A DNA stretch of 64,000 nt from Hominenteromicrobium sp900549945 (GCA_902472305.1 CABRNK010000015.1:1-64000), one strand, 5' to 3'; positions 51,863 through 60,372 are shown, counted from the first letter of the stretch. Made by a program: numbers and translations. The notes: generated by a model from the letters alone, not told the origin.

Positions 51863-53058
51863 CTATCAGCCAGATCAATGTCTTTTTGAAATCCCTGATC
51901 GAGGGGGACGGCCGCCTGACGGATATTTACGCCGCCGGTGAGATCTCGAATTTCACCGACCACTACCGCTCCGGCCACCTGTATTTTTCGCTGAAGGATG
52001 AAAAATCGGTGCTCAAGGCCGTGATGTTCTCGAGTGCCGCGCGCCGCCTGCGGTTTAAGCCCGGCGACGGGATGCGCGTGATCGTGCGCGGGCGCGTCTC
52101 GGTTTACGAGCCGAGCGGCCAGTATCAGTTCTATGTGGAGGAGATGCAGCCGGACGGTCTCGGCGCGCTGAACCTCGCTTTCGAGCAGATGAAGGCGAAG
52201 CTTGAAGCGGAGGGGCTGTTCCGCGCGGAATTTAAGAAGCCGATCCCGCGCTTTCCGATGCGCATCGGCGTCATCACCTCGCCGACCGGCGCGGCGGTGC
52301 AGGATATGCGGAATATCCTCGCGCGCCGCTGGCCCGCGGCGGAGCTTATTTTCTGCCCGGTGCTCGTGCAGGGCGAGGGCGCGCCGGCGCAGCTCACGGC
52401 GGCGGTGCGGGAGATGAACCGCCGGCGCTGTGCGGATGTGATTTTGATCGGCCGCGGCGGCGGCTCCGCGGAGGATCTCGCGGCGTTCAACGACGAGGCG
52501 CTGGCTCGCGCTGTCTTTGCCTCGGAGATTCCGGTGATCTCCGCAGTCGGCCATGAAACAGATTTCACGATCTGTGATTTTGTCGCTGATCTGCGCGCGC
52601 CGACGCCGAGTGCCGCGGCGGAGCTTGCGGTGCCGGACCGCGCCGAGATCGCCCTGCAGGCGCAGGGGCTTGTGCGGCGCATGAGAAGCGCTGTGCAGAG
52701 CGGCCTCGACGACCGCCGCCAGCTGCTCGACACGGCATGCGCCGCTGCCGTGCTCCGCGGCCCGGCGGCGCTGCTCGGCACCCGGAAAATGCAGCTTGAC
52801 GGCGCGGTGCAGGCGCTGAAAACGGCGCAGGAGCGGTTGTGGCTGCGTGAGCGTGAGCGGCTTTCGTCGCTTTCCGCGCGGCTTGACGGCATGAGCCCGC
52901 TCAAGGTCATGGCGCGCGGCTACGCCGCCCTCTCGGATCAGGCGGGCAGGCCCGTGCGCAGCGTACGCGATGTATCGCCGGGCGACGGCGTGCGTGCGCG
53001 GCTTTCAGACGGCGCGCTGGAGCTCACGGTTTCCGGCGCAGCCGCCAAGGAGGAATGA
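51850..53058 (+). CDS. xseA: Exodeoxyribonuclease VII large subunit
   Basis: The 402-residue protein has the N-terminal OB fold (LTISQINVFLKSLIEGDGRLTDIYAAGEISNF, about 3-35). The catalytic domain has IGVITSPTGAAVQDMRNILARRWP (about 137), ILIGRGGGSAEDLAAFNDE (about 198) and ISAVGHETDFTICDFVADLRAPTPSAAAEL (about 230-260). Long C-terminal coiled coils follow. With XseB it degrades single-stranded DNA into oligonucleotides. The ATG overlaps the preceding gene. The usual neighbour xseB is present but separated by a broken kinase gene. Confidence 0.95.
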   Translation: MRVLTISQINVFLKSLIEGDGRLTDIYAAGEISNFTDHYRSGHLYFSLKDEKSVLKAVMFSSAARRLRFKPGDGMRVIVRGRVSVYEPSGQYQFYVEEMQPDGLGALNLAFEQMKAKLEAEGLFRAEFKKPIPRFPMRIGVITSPTGAAVQDMRNILARRWPAAELIFCPVLVQGEGAPAQLTAAVREMNRRRCADVILIGRGGGSAEDLAAFNDEALARAVFASEIPVISAVGHETDFTICDFVADLRAPTPSAAAELAVPDRAEIALQAQGLVRRMRSAVQSGLDDRRQLLDTACAAAVLRGPAALLGTRKMQLDGAVQALKTAQERLWLRERERLSSLSARLDGMSPLKVMARGYAALSDQAGRPVRSVRDVSPGDGVRARLSDGALELTVSGAAAKEE

Positions 53059-53059
53059 G

Positions 53060-53458
53060 ATGCACTGCGTGCTGATTGCGGGGCCGCCCGCTTCGGGAAA
53101 AAGCACGCTTGCGGAAGCGCTTTCGCGGGAGCTGAGGCTTCCCGTGTTTTTTGAGGACGGCGTAAAAGCGCTGTTGTTCGATGCGGTCGGCTTTCGCAGC
53201 CGCGCGGAGAAAGTGGCGCTCGGCGCGGCACAGCGGGCATGTGTTTGACGACCGGTATCCGGAGAAGGAAGGCGGCCGGACTGCGGCGGCCCTGCTCTCC
53301 TTTGAGCAGTTTCGAACGGGGATATGAACAGCTTTTCCGTGGGTGGCCCTGTGATTGCGGTGGGTACGACGGATATTTCGGCGGTTCGCGCGGCGGAGAT
53401 CGCCGGTCAGATGCGCGCTTGCAGAGCGGGCGGAGACAGCGCAGAAAGGAAGGAAAAA
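53060..53458 (+). pseudogene. P-loop kinase pseudogene between xseA and xseB
   Basis: From ATG 53060 (after AAGGAGG) the first frame reads MHCVLIAGPPASGKSTLAEA with a perfect Walker A, then FFEDGVKALLFDAVGF, and stops at 53248. A second frame from about 53235 gives GHVFDDRYPEKEGG and LLSFEQFRTGI. The first frame resumes with NSFSVGGPVIAVGTTDISAV and AEIAGQMRAC. These are the start, late part and end of a predicted AAA-type kinase of about 180-200 residues. The middle, including the Walker B region, is deleted. It is therefore inactive. xseB begins three bases after. Confidence 0.75.
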
Positions 53459-53460
53459 CG

Positions 53461-53673
53461 ATGGCGAAGAAAAAAACCAGCTTTGAGGAGGCGCTCCTGC
53501 GCCTTAAAGAGATCACAGAAACGCTCGAGCGCGGGGACGTGACGCTCGAAGAATCGATCAAACTGTTCGGCGAGGGAACGGAGCTTTCCCGGCTCTGCTA
53601 CGAAACGCTGCAGACGGCGGAGCAGAAAATTACGGAGCTGTCAGAGCTCGGCGAAGCGGAGGAATCAAAATGA
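53461..53673 (+). CDS. xseB: Exodeoxyribonuclease VII small subunit
   Basis: The 70-residue coiled-coil protein has the XseB signature: SFEEALLRLKEITETLERGDVTLEESIKLFGEGTELSRLCYETLQTAEQKI. Several copies bind each XseA chain. AAAGGAAGG precedes ATG 53461. Its stop overlaps the ispA ATG (ATGA), so the two are translationally coupled. Confidence 0.95.
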   Translation: MAKKKTSFEEALLRLKEITETLERGDVTLEESIKLFGEGTELSRLCYETLQTAEQKITELSELGEAEESK

Positions 53674-54542
53674 CCGATCAGATTCGGAAAATCGAGAAGG
53701 CGCTCGACTGGTTTGTGCCGGAAACGGACGCGCTCTATAAGACGGTGACGGACGCCATGCGCTATTCACTTTTGAGCGGCGGAAAGCGCGTGCGCGCCGT
53801 GCTGGCGCTCGAGTTCTGCAAGCTGTGCGGCGGCACGGAGGAGGAAGCGATGCCGTTTGCCTGCGCCGTCGAAATGGTGCACGCCTATTCGCTGATCCAC
53901 GACGACCTGCCCTGCATGGACAACGACGACATGCGCCGCGGCAAACCCGCAAACCACAAGGTTTTCGGTGAAAGCCAGGCGCTGCTCGCGGGCGACGGCC
54001 TTTTGACGAAGGCGTTTGAAACGGCGCTGAGCCCCGAGGCGTTCCGCATCGTCGGTGCGGAGCGCGCAGCGAAGGCGGCGGCCGTACTGGCGTTCTGCGC
54101 CGGCGAGCGCGGCATGGTCGGCGGGCAGTGCATTGACCTCGAGACCGAGAATCAGGTGGTCCCGCTCGACGTGCTCCGCGTCAAGGATACAGGCAAAACG
54201 GCGAACCTGATGATGGCGGCGTGCATGATGGGCTGCATCGCGGCCGGCGCCGACGAGGAGCGCATCGAAGCCGCAAAAGATTATGCGCTGCACATCGGCC
54301 TCGCATTCCAGATCCGCGACGATATTCTCGATGTGGTCGGCAGCGCCGAAGAGCTCGGCAAAAACACGGGCATCGACGCGCAGAATAACCGCTGCACATA
54401 TGTGTCTTTGCTCGGCCTCGAGCGCGCGCAGGCGCTTGTCGGCGAGCACACGCAGTCCGCGCTCGACGCGCTCGGCGTTTTCGGCGGCGATTCCGTGTTT
54501 CTCCAAGATTTTGCCGTACAGCTCGCGACGCGCAGCAAATGA
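53670..54542 (+). CDS. ispA: Short-chain polyprenyl diphosphate synthase (farnesyl/geranyl)
   Basis: The 290-residue protein condenses dimethylallyl and isopentenyl diphosphates to geranyl/farnesyl diphosphate, precursor of the undecaprenyl carrier and quinones. It has GGKRVRAVLALEFC (about 37-50), the first aspartate-rich motif HDDLPCMDNDDMRRG (about 79) and GQCIDLETE (about 152). KTANLMMAACMMG and the second motif FQIRDDILDVVG (about 213) follow. Length and the double-insert first motif fit the bacterial FPP synthase (IspA) type. It overlaps xseB and the RluA-family gene by four bases each. Confidence 0.93.
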   Translation: MTDQIRKIEKALDWFVPETDALYKTVTDAMRYSLLSGGKRVRAVLALEFCKLCGGTEEEAMPFACAVEMVHAYSLIHDDLPCMDNDDMRRGKPANHKVFGESQALLAGDGLLTKAFETALSPEAFRIVGAERAAKAAAVLAFCAGERGMVGGQCIDLETENQVVPLDVLRVKDTGKTANLMMAACMMGCIAAGADEERIEAAKDYALHIGLAFQIRDDILDVVGSAEELGKNTGIDAQNNRCTYVSLLGLERAQALVGEHTQSALDALGVFGGDSVFLQDFAVQLATRSK

Positions 54543-55411
54543 CGCGGACGCTGACGTTCACGATCGCCGCGGAGGACGCCGGGCACGATCTCCGGTACTT
54601 CGTGCGCCGGCGCCTCGGCCTTTCGGCGCGCGTGCTGACCGCGCTGAAATACGAGGGGGAGATGCGCCTGAACGGCAGGCACGCCCGCAGCGTGGACGTG
54701 CTTTCCGCCGGGGACGCCGTGGCGCTCGCGCTGTTTGACGCGCCGGGGGATTATGAGCTGATTGCGCTGCCGCTCACTGTGCTGTGGGAGAACGAGGATT
54801 TTCTCGTGGCCGATAAGCCCGCCGGCATGCCGGTGCACCCCTCGCCGGGGCACGACCGCGACAGCCTGCTCCACGCGGCGGCGTGGTACTTCCGCGGTGT
54901 GCCGGACTTCGTTTTTCGCCCGCTCTACCGGCTGGACTGCGATACGACGGGGGCGATCGTCCTCGCGAAAAATAAGTTTGCGGCCGGCGCGGTGCTTGAA
55001 AAAACGTACATGGCGGTCTGCGAGGGGACGCCGCCGGAAAGCGGTGTGATCGACCTTGCGATCGGCCTGAAGCCGGGGCACACGGTCGAGCGCTGTACCG
55101 GCATCGGCGCGCGTGCGGTGACGGCCTATCGGCGTATAGCGGCGGACGGCGCGCACAGCCTCATGGCGTTTCGGCTTGAGACGGGCCGCACGCACCAGAT
55201 CCGCGTGCACATGGCGGGCATCGGGCACCCGGTTGCGGGCGACGACCTCTACGGCGGAAAAACGGACCGGACGAACCGCCAGCTTCTGCGCTGCACGTCG
55301 GTGCGCATCGTCTGCCCGGTACTGAACACAGACAAAACCGTGGCGGCGGATTTCACCCCGGCGCAGAAGCGGCTTTTTCCGGCATTGTTTAATGTGGAGA
55401 GGGAAAAATAA
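54539..55411 (+). CDS. RluA/RluD family RNA pseudouridine synthase
   Basis: The 290-residue protein has an S4-like N-terminus (about 15-75, LSARVLTALKYEGEMRLNGRHARS...). The catalytic domain has VADKPAGMPVHPSPG (about 97) and LYRLDCDTTGAIVLAKN, where the Asp of RLD is the nucleophile (about 128). LETGRTHQIRVHMAGIGHPVAGDDLYGG (about 208-236) follows. It isomerises uridine to pseudouridine in rRNA or tRNA. Between AKNKFAAGA and LEKTYMAV about eight to nine residues found in relatives are absent, an in-frame shortening of one helix. Its ATG overlaps the ispA stop. It is the last gene of the nusB operon. Confidence 0.88.
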   Translation: MTRTLTFTIAAEDAGHDLRYFVRRRLGLSARVLTALKYEGEMRLNGRHARSVDVLSAGDAVALALFDAPGDYELIALPLTVLWENEDFLVADKPAGMPVHPSPGHDRDSLLHAAAWYFRGVPDFVFRPLYRLDCDTTGAIVLAKNKFAAGAVLEKTYMAVCEGTPPESGVIDLAIGLKPGHTVERCTGIGARAVTAYRRIAADGAHSLMAFRLETGRTHQIRVHMAGIGHPVAGDDLYGGKTDRTNRQLLRCTSVRIVCPVLNTDKTVAADFTPAQKRLFPALFNVEREK

Positions 55412-55452
55412 AAATCACCCAGCCGCCGTGTGGGCGGAAGCCGGGTGATTTT
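55411..55452. terminator. Bidirectional terminator at end of nusB operon
   Basis: AAAATCACCC and GGGTGATTTT are the outer stem, with CCGCC/GGCGG inside. It ends two convergent units. Confidence 0.85.
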
Positions 55453-55454
55453 GG

Positions 55455-55910
55455 CTACTGCATGCCGGTTTGGATCAGGCGGTCGAGCAGGGAGATCAGC
55501 GTCAGGCGCTCGTCGTCGCTGAGGCTGCGCGTGATGCTGCGGCTCCACTCCTGCAAATAGCCGCGGATGACGGGCGCGAGCTCTTCGCCCGCCTCCGTCA
55601 GGTAGAGGTTGTTCTCGCGGCGGTCCGTTTTGCCGGTTTCGCGGCGGATGTAGCCGAGCTCCTCGAGCCGCTTCGTGCGCCGCGCCACATTGCACTTATC
55701 GATGTACATGTGCGAGACGATCGCATCCTGCGTCGTGCCGGGATTGCGCGCGATGTAGAGCAAAATCATGTGCATGGCGCCGATAAAGCCGTAGGGCTTC
55801 AGCCGCTCGCCCATGAATTTGTTGCGCTGCCGGTGCAGATAGGTGATGCTCCGGCCGAGCAGGCGCGGAAATTCCTGCAAGGTGTCGGCCGGGGAGAGTT
55901 TATCGGACAT
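55455..55910 (-). CDS. MarR family transcriptional regulator
   Basis: The 151-residue protein is a MarR-type winged helix: IGAMHMILLYIARNPGTTQDAIVSHMYIDKCNVARRTKRLEELGYIRRETGKTDRRENNLYLTEAG (about 45-108). The DRR wing motif is conserved. It has its own promoter overlapped by a candidate operator, so autorepression is likely. The GNAT gene upstream on the same strand may be its target. The start ATG at 55910 is the first of the conserved frame. Confidence 0.9.
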   Translation of the reverse strand: MSDKLSPADTLQEFPRLLGRSITYLHRQRNKFMGERLKPYGFIGAMHMILLYIARNPGTTQDAIVSHMYIDKCNVARRTKRLEELGYIRRETGKTDRRENNLYLTEAGEELAPVIRGYLQEWSRSITRSLSDDERLTLISLLDRLIQTGMQ

Positions 55911-55934
55911 AGAAGCTCACCACACAATTCAAAA

Positions 55935-55952
55935 TAGTTGATTCTGAAACTA
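55935..55952 (-). promoter_or_regulatory. Candidate MarR operator
   Basis: TAGTT (55935-55939) and AACTA (55948-55952) form an inverted repeat with an eight-base spacer just downstream of the -10 box of the marR promoter. Confidence 0.45.
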
Positions 55953-55981
55953 ATTATACGGCAGAAGCTGCCGCAAGTCAA
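55953..55981 (-). promoter_or_regulatory. Promoter of the minus-strand marR gene
   Basis: On the minus strand TTGACT (55976-55981) and TATAAT (55953-55958) are 17 bases apart. The -35 box overlaps the last codons of the upstream GNAT gene. Confidence 0.82.
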
Positions 55982-56565
55982 GCTTTTTCGCGCATGTAGG
56001 GGCGGCACACCCGCTTGTAGAGCACGTCGTCGAACATGACGTGGTAGATGCTTTCGAGCTCGGTGCGCACGGTTTCGTCTCCCGGCGCCGCGGCGGCGAC
56101 CGGCATGGTCATGATGCTGAAATCGACGCCGTAAAGCTCGCACTTTACGTTGGTCACCGCACAGCCATTGCGCTCGTAGAAGGCGATGCGCCGGCGGCGG
56201 AGCGTTTTTTCGTTCTCATCCTCCGTGCTTTCCACGCTCTCCACCTCGAGCAGGATGGCGCAGACGTCCCGCAGCTCCTCGCGCAGCAGGGGGAAGAAAC
56301 GGCTGCCGATGCCGGTGCCGCGCAGGCCGCTCAGCACGGCGTAGTAATCGAGCAGAATATACGGACGGTCGTTTGTTTTGGAGAAGTAGGCATAGGCCCT
56401 GAGTGCCTCGCCCTCATAAAGGCCGTAGCAGATGTAATTGCCGCGCGCGCACAGCATCTCGATGTTCTTGTAGGGGCGCAGCTCGCTCTGCGGGAAGGCC
56501 TCCTGCATGTGCGTGTCGTAGATTTCCTTGATTTCCGTCTGATTGAGTTTGCGTACGTACAGCAT
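55978..56565 (-). CDS. GNAT family N-acetyltransferase
   Basis: The 195-residue protein has a GNAT core: ICYGLYEGEALRAYAYF, LLDYYAVLSGLRGTGIGSRFFPLLREEL (about 72-98, with the acetyl-CoA pyrophosphate loop RGTGIG) and LLEVESVESTEDENEKTLRRRRIAFYERNGC. The acceptor is unknown. ATG 56565 is taken as the start; an upstream in-frame GTG at 56577 abuts GGAG and is less likely. The gene lies upstream of marR on the same strand. Confidence 0.82.
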   Translation of the reverse strand: MLYVRKLNQTEIKEIYDTHMQEAFPQSELRPYKNIEMLCARGNYICYGLYEGEALRAYAYFSKTNDRPYILLDYYAVLSGLRGTGIGSRFFPLLREELRDVCAILLEVESVESTEDENEKTLRRRRIAFYERNGCAVTNVKCELYGVDFSIMTMPVAAAAPGDETVRTELESIYHVMFDDVLYKRVCRPYMREKA

Positions 56566-56618
56566 GATTTGATTCACTCCGAATTTTTAGATTCGAGCCG
56601 CAGCAAAGGAGATTTGCA

Positions 56619-57563
56619 TTGAACCCGTTTCCGTATGCTTTTGACAATAAGCGATACCATACATTAGCCTACCACAACCGGCAGCAGAATTGCAAGACCC
56701 AAAAAGCGGTTCTTGACGCGGGACTTTCCTGCCCGAATCTTGACGGGACCTGCGGTGTGGGCGGCTGTATCTTCTGCGACGGCGGCAGCGGCGGTTTCAC
56801 GCCGGACAGCCGCCTTTCCCTGACGGAGCAGATCGCGGCCGAAACGGCGCGCATCCGCAGAAAGAACCCTGAGGCGGAGATCATCGCTTATTTTCAAGCG
56901 CATACGAATACCTACGCGCCGGTAGAGACGCTGCGCCGCCTGTACCGCGAGGCGCTCGACGCGGACGTGGCGGGGCTTTCCATCGCGACGCGGCCCGACT
57001 GCATCGACGACGCGGTTCTGCGCCTGCTGCGGGAGACGGCCGCCGAAAAGCCGCTGACCGTCGAGCTCGGCCTACAGACAAGCTGCGATGAAACGGCGGC
57101 GCGCATCAACCGCGGTTACCCGTTTTCCGTGTTTGAGCGCTGCTTTCTGCGCCTGCGGGCGGCCGGGCTGCGCATCTGCGTGCACGTGATCGACGGGCTT
57201 CCGGGCGAGGGCATGGGCGAGATGCTCGAAACGGCGGCGGCACTCGCGCGCCTGCGGCCGGATGCGGTGAAAATCCACCTGCTGCACGTGCTGCGCGGCA
57301 CGCCGCTTGCGGCGCAGTATTTGGAGGGCGCATACACGCCGATGGAATTTGAGGCGTACATCGACGCCGTGATCCGCCAGCTCGAGCTGCTGCCGCCGGA
57401 AACCGTGGTCGAGCGCATCACGGGAGACGGCGATCGGAGCAAGCTGCTCGCGCCGCTCTGGAGCCGCGACAAGATCCGCGTGCTCGGGACGATCGACCGG
57501 GAAATGGCAGAGAGAAATACATGGCAGGGCAGACTTTATTCGCCGGATGGCTTGCATCTTTGA
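56619..57563 (+). CDS. TIGR01212 family radical SAM protein (YtqA-like)
   Basis: The 314-residue protein belongs to the YhcC/YtqA radical SAM family. The cluster-binding region reads LSCPNLDGTCGVGGCIFCDGG (about 36-56), and the core has QAHTNTYAPVETLRRLYREAL, ATRPDCIDDAVL, VELGLQTSCDETAARINRGY, HVIDGLPGEGMGEM and HLLHVLRGTPLA. Family members are linked to tRNA or sulfur-type modification, but the reaction is not firmly known. The start is TTG 56619, with AAAGGAG seven bases upstream. It is divergent from the GNAT gene across 53 bases. Confidence 0.9.
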   Translation: MNPFPYAFDNKRYHTLAYHNRQQNCKTQKAVLDAGLSCPNLDGTCGVGGCIFCDGGSGGFTPDSRLSLTEQIAAETARIRRKNPEAEIIAYFQAHTNTYAPVETLRRLYREALDADVAGLSIATRPDCIDDAVLRLLRETAAEKPLTVELGLQTSCDETAARINRGYPFSVFERCFLRLRAAGLRICVHVIDGLPGEGMGEMLETAAALARLRPDAVKIHLLHVLRGTPLAAQYLEGAYTPMEFEAYIDAVIRQLELLPPETVVERITGDGDRSKLLAPLWSRDKIRVLGTIDREMAERNTWQGRLYSPDGLHL

Positions 57564-57580
57564 CGGAAATTCTGTATAAT
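57552..57580 (+). promoter_or_regulatory. Promoter of the GH25 gene
   Basis: TTGCAT (57552-57557) and TATAAT (57575-57580), 17-base spacer. The -35 box overlaps the end of the ytqA-like gene. Confidence 0.78.
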
Positions 57581-57638
57581 ATCCGTAAAGCCCCCTGAAG
57601 CTGTATGAAATACCCAAGGAAAGGTAAATCGAATCGAT

Positions 57639-58556
57639 ATGAAAAATTTGTCACGGTCTACGGAAAAGAAGGGCGCTGATTCCTTTGCGGCGAAGCGCAC
57701 GGTGTTTCTCGGCGTTGTGATTGTTCTGATCGCGGCCGTCGTGGTTCTTTCGCTCTATTCGGCGCTCAGCGGCACGTTTGGCGGCGCGGATAACTCCGGT
57801 GTGGTTTCAAGCACGGAGGATGGCAAGCTGGTGATCGAGGATCTCTACGACGGGGAGATCACGATCCCGAAATTTGATATTGCAAAAAATACGTATGATA
57901 CGGAAAAATTCCAGAACGACAACGGCCTTGTGACGTATGATGATCCGAACGCGTCGCTCGGCATCGATGTGTCCGACTATCAGGGCGAGATTGACTGGCA
58001 GGCCGTTCGGGAGAGCGGCATCGAATTTGCGGTGATCCGCGCGGGCTACCGCGGCGCTACCCGCGGTTCGCTGTACGAGGACGAGCGCTTTGAGGCGAAC
58101 TATGAGGGCGCGACGAACGCGGGCATCAAAGTGGGCGTCTACTTCTTCTCGCAGGCGACCTCGGTCGCAGAGGCGGAGGAGGAGGCCGGCTATGTGCTCA
58201 ACCTGCTGCAGAATAAAAAGCCGGATTACCCCGTCTTTTTCGACTGGGAGATCGCCGACGTGGAGGGCTCGCGCTCCGCATCCGCGACGGGCGAGCAGAT
58301 CACGAGCTTCGCTTCGGCCTTCTGCAAGAAGATCAGCAAGGCCGGGTTTAAGGCGGGCGTTTATTTCAACCGCCATCTCGGCTACGACTACTACAACCTC
58401 GAGACGATTAAGGACTTTGATTTCTGGCTCGCCGAATACCAGAGCGTTCCGGCGTTCTACTACGACTTTAAGGTCTGGCAGTATTCCGATAACGCGCAGG
58501 TGCAGGGCATCAGCACGCCGGTCGATATCAACATCAGCTTTAAAAAATATGCGTAA
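57639..58556 (+). CDS. Membrane-anchored GH25 lysozyme
   Basis: The 305-residue protein has an N-terminal membrane anchor (TVFLGVVIVLIAAVVVLSLYSAL, about 21-43), a linker and a GH25 muramidase domain from about 107. Active-site residues are the Asp of LGIDVSDYQGEIDW, the Asp/Glu of FFDWEIADVE (about 197) and the late WLAEY. It would cleave muramic acid-glucosamine bonds of peptidoglycan at the outer face of the membrane. Roles in wall turnover or sporulation are possible. AAAGGTAAAT precedes the ATG. Confidence 0.9.
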   Translation: MKNLSRSTEKKGADSFAAKRTVFLGVVIVLIAAVVVLSLYSALSGTFGGADNSGVVSSTEDGKLVIEDLYDGEITIPKFDIAKNTYDTEKFQNDNGLVTYDDPNASLGIDVSDYQGEIDWQAVRESGIEFAVIRAGYRGATRGSLYEDERFEANYEGATNAGIKVGVYFFSQATSVAEAEEEAGYVLNLLQNKKPDYPVFFDWEIADVEGSRSASATGEQITSFASAFCKKISKAGFKAGVYFNRHLGYDYYNLETIKDFDFWLAEYQSVPAFYYDFKVWQYSDNAQVQGISTPVDINISFKKYA

Positions 58557-58560
58557 AATC

Positions 58561-58600
58561 CGCCGCCGTTTGGGAAAGACTCCAAACGGCGGCGTTTTTT
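58561..58600 (+). terminator. Terminator after GH25 gene
   Basis: CGCCGCCGTTTGG and CCAAACGGCGGCG form a perfect 13-bp stem with an eight-base loop and six T. Confidence 0.93.
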
Positions 58601-58671
58601 GCTTTTAGAAGAACCGGAAATTCGCTTGTTTGGTGCCTGTCGTGTACGGCATGCGGCGGATGGCCGCGGTG

Positions 58672-59001
58672 TCAGAGCGGCTGCGCTTTGTCTGCGCCGA
58701 ACCAGCCGCAGGCCGCCATGTCGACGCGGCCGTCCGGCAGAAAGGCGACGCCCTCCTCGGCGAGAAGCGCGCGCTGCACGTCCGGCCCGCCGAAAACGTA
58801 GCCGGCGCACAGGGAGCCGTCCTTGAACACGACGCGGTGGCAGGGGATGCGCACCGGGTCCGGATTGCGGTGCAGTACGAAGCCGACGCCGCGCGCGGCC
58901 CGCGGCTTGCCCGCCAGAAACGCGATACAGCCGTAATTTGTGACCTTGCCGCGCGGGATTTTCTGCACGGCAAGATAGACATTCTTGGAAAAATCATTCA
59001 T
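58672..59001 (-). CDS. MGMT family DNA alkyltransferase domain protein
   Basis: The 109-residue protein is just the C-terminal DNA-binding and active-site domain of methylguanine-DNA methyltransferases: VYLAVQKIPRGKVTNYGCIAFLAG (helix-turn-helix, about 8-31), RAARGVGFVLHRNPDPVRIPCHRVVFKDG. The PCHRV motif with the acceptor cysteine is intact, so it is not an alkyltransferase-like protein with Trp at that place. It may repair O6-alkylguanine. GGAGG precedes ATG 59001. Confidence 0.9.
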   Translation of the reverse strand: MNDFSKNVYLAVQKIPRGKVTNYGCIAFLAGKPRAARGVGFVLHRNPDPVRIPCHRVVFKDGSLCAGYVFGGPDVQRALLAEEGVAFLPDGRVDMAACGWFGADKAQPL

Positions 59002-59061
59002 GGTGTCTCCGTCCTCCCGGAAATCTGTGGGATATAGCATCAGTATAGCACAAAAAACGCC

Positions 59062-59090
59062 TTTACAAAAGCCCATATTTCTTCTATAAT
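59062..59090 (+). promoter_or_regulatory. Promoter upstream of the esterase gene
   Basis: TTTACA (59062-59067) and TATAAT (59085-59090), 17-base spacer. The esterase start is about 325 bases downstream, with one small ORF between. Confidence 0.7.
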
Positions 59091-59132
59091 AGAGAAAACA
59101 GAGGCGCTCATTCGCGAAATCCGCGCGATGAG

Positions 59133-59327
59133 ATGAAGCAGGGAAGGCGCGGCGGTGCATCGAACAAGACGGACAGGCGTGGTTTTACTGGTTTCGGCGC
59201 GATGCTTCTGGCTCTTGCACTTGCCGCTCCGCTGGCGCTTGTTTTCCCGAAGGGGCATGCGCGGCGGATTGGAATCGGCGTTTTGGCGGCCTTTTTTCTG
59301 CTTGCAGGCGCTGGGGGCTTTTTGTAA
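59133..59327 (+). CDS. Small hydrophobic ORF, unknown
   Basis: The 64-residue frame encodes two hydrophobic segments (AMLLALALAAPLALVF and IGIGVLAAFFLLAGAGGFL) after a basic start. It lies between a good promoter and the esterase. The ribosome binding site is poor. It may be a small membrane protein or chance coding in a leader; no family is recognised. Confidence 0.35.
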   Translation: MKQGRRGGASNKTDRRGFTGFGAMLLALALAAPLALVFPKGHARRIGIGVLAAFFLLAGAGGFL

Positions 59328-59414
59328 AAAGCGGTGACGGCGCAGCCAAGGAACATCCGGCGGCGTCCGTTCAGACGGGCTTAAATTATTTGAAATATGG
59401 AGGAGCAATCGAGT

Positions 59415-60239
59415 ATGGCGATCATCGAAGTCAATTTTATTTCACAGTGCCTCATGCGTACGGTCACGTTTAACGCGATCATCCCGGCGGATAAGTTTGG
59501 GCCGCAGACGGCGGCGCCGTCGAAGCCGTTTAAAACGCTCTATCTGCTGCACGGCATTTTCGGCAATTACACAGACTGGGTCAACGGCACGCGCATTCAG
59601 GCGTGGGCGGAGGCGAACGACCTCGCCGTCATCATGCCCTCGGGCGAAAACCGCTTTTATCTGGACGACGAAAAGAGCGGCGAGCAGTACGGCGAATTTA
59701 TTGGCCGTGAGCTCGTGGAATTTACGCGCAGGCTTTTCCCGCTCTCCGACAAGCGCGAGGATACGTTCATCGCCGGCCTCTCCATGGGCGGCTACGGTGC
59801 GCTGCGCAACGGCCTCAAGTATGCGGAGACGTTCGGCTGTGTCGCGGGCCTTTCTGCCGCGCTGATCTATGCCGGGCTTGCGGATTCCGACGACAGCGCG
59901 CCGGTTTTCACATTCCGCCGGAAGTATTACGAGGCGATTTTCGGCAAGCTCGACGAGATCGTCGGCAGTGATAAGGACCCGAAGGCGCTTTTTGAAAAGC
60001 TGTGCGCCGAGCGCCGCCCGCAGCCGAAGCTGTACATGTGCTGCGGCACGGAGGATTCTCTGCTCGGTGTGAACCGCGATCTGCGTGACGCGCTGCTCGC
60101 GCGCGGGGCGGACCTGACATATGAGGAGGGACCCGGCGGGCACGACTGGGTGTTCTGGGATACGTATATCCGCCGCATACTCGAGTGGCTGCCGCTTGAG
60201 GCCGCGCAGGCTGGCGTCAGCAGCGGAAACGTGCAGTAA
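59415..60239 (+). CDS. Esterase family alpha/beta hydrolase (EstD/FrmB-like)
   Basis: The 274-residue serine hydrolase has LLHGIFGNYTDW (oxyanion region, about 49), the nucleophile elbow AGLSMGGYGAL (about 126) and a late catalytic histidine in GGHDWVFWD (about 250). The family includes S-formylglutathione hydrolases and lactococcal tributyrin esterase EstA. No signal peptide is present, so it is cytoplasmic. ATG 59415 follows GGAGGAG by nine bases. The substrate is likely a short-chain acyl ester. Confidence 0.87.
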   Translation: MAIIEVNFISQCLMRTVTFNAIIPADKFGPQTAAPSKPFKTLYLLHGIFGNYTDWVNGTRIQAWAEANDLAVIMPSGENRFYLDDEKSGEQYGEFIGRELVEFTRRLFPLSDKREDTFIAGLSMGGYGALRNGLKYAETFGCVAGLSAALIYAGLADSDDSAPVFTFRRKYYEAIFGKLDEIVGSDKDPKALFEKLCAERRPQPKLYMCCGTEDSLLGVNRDLRDALLARGADLTYEEGPGGHDWVFWDTYIRRILEWLPLEAAQAGVSSGNVQ

Positions 60240-60308
60240 GGCGCCGAACCGTGTTTTGCCGCCTGTTTTGCAGAGCTGACGGATAGGCGGGAAGATTCGC
60301 AGTATAGC

Positions 60309-60357
60309 AAAGACCATTTGACAGACCGCGCGGTGCGGTCCGGCAAATGGTCTTTTT
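60309..60357 (+). terminator. Terminator after esterase gene
   Basis: AAAGACCATTTG and CAAATGGTCTTT form a perfect 12-bp stem with an inner GACCGC/GCGGTC stem and a T run. Confidence 0.9.
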
Positions 60358-60372
60358 GTATCGCGCACGGCG

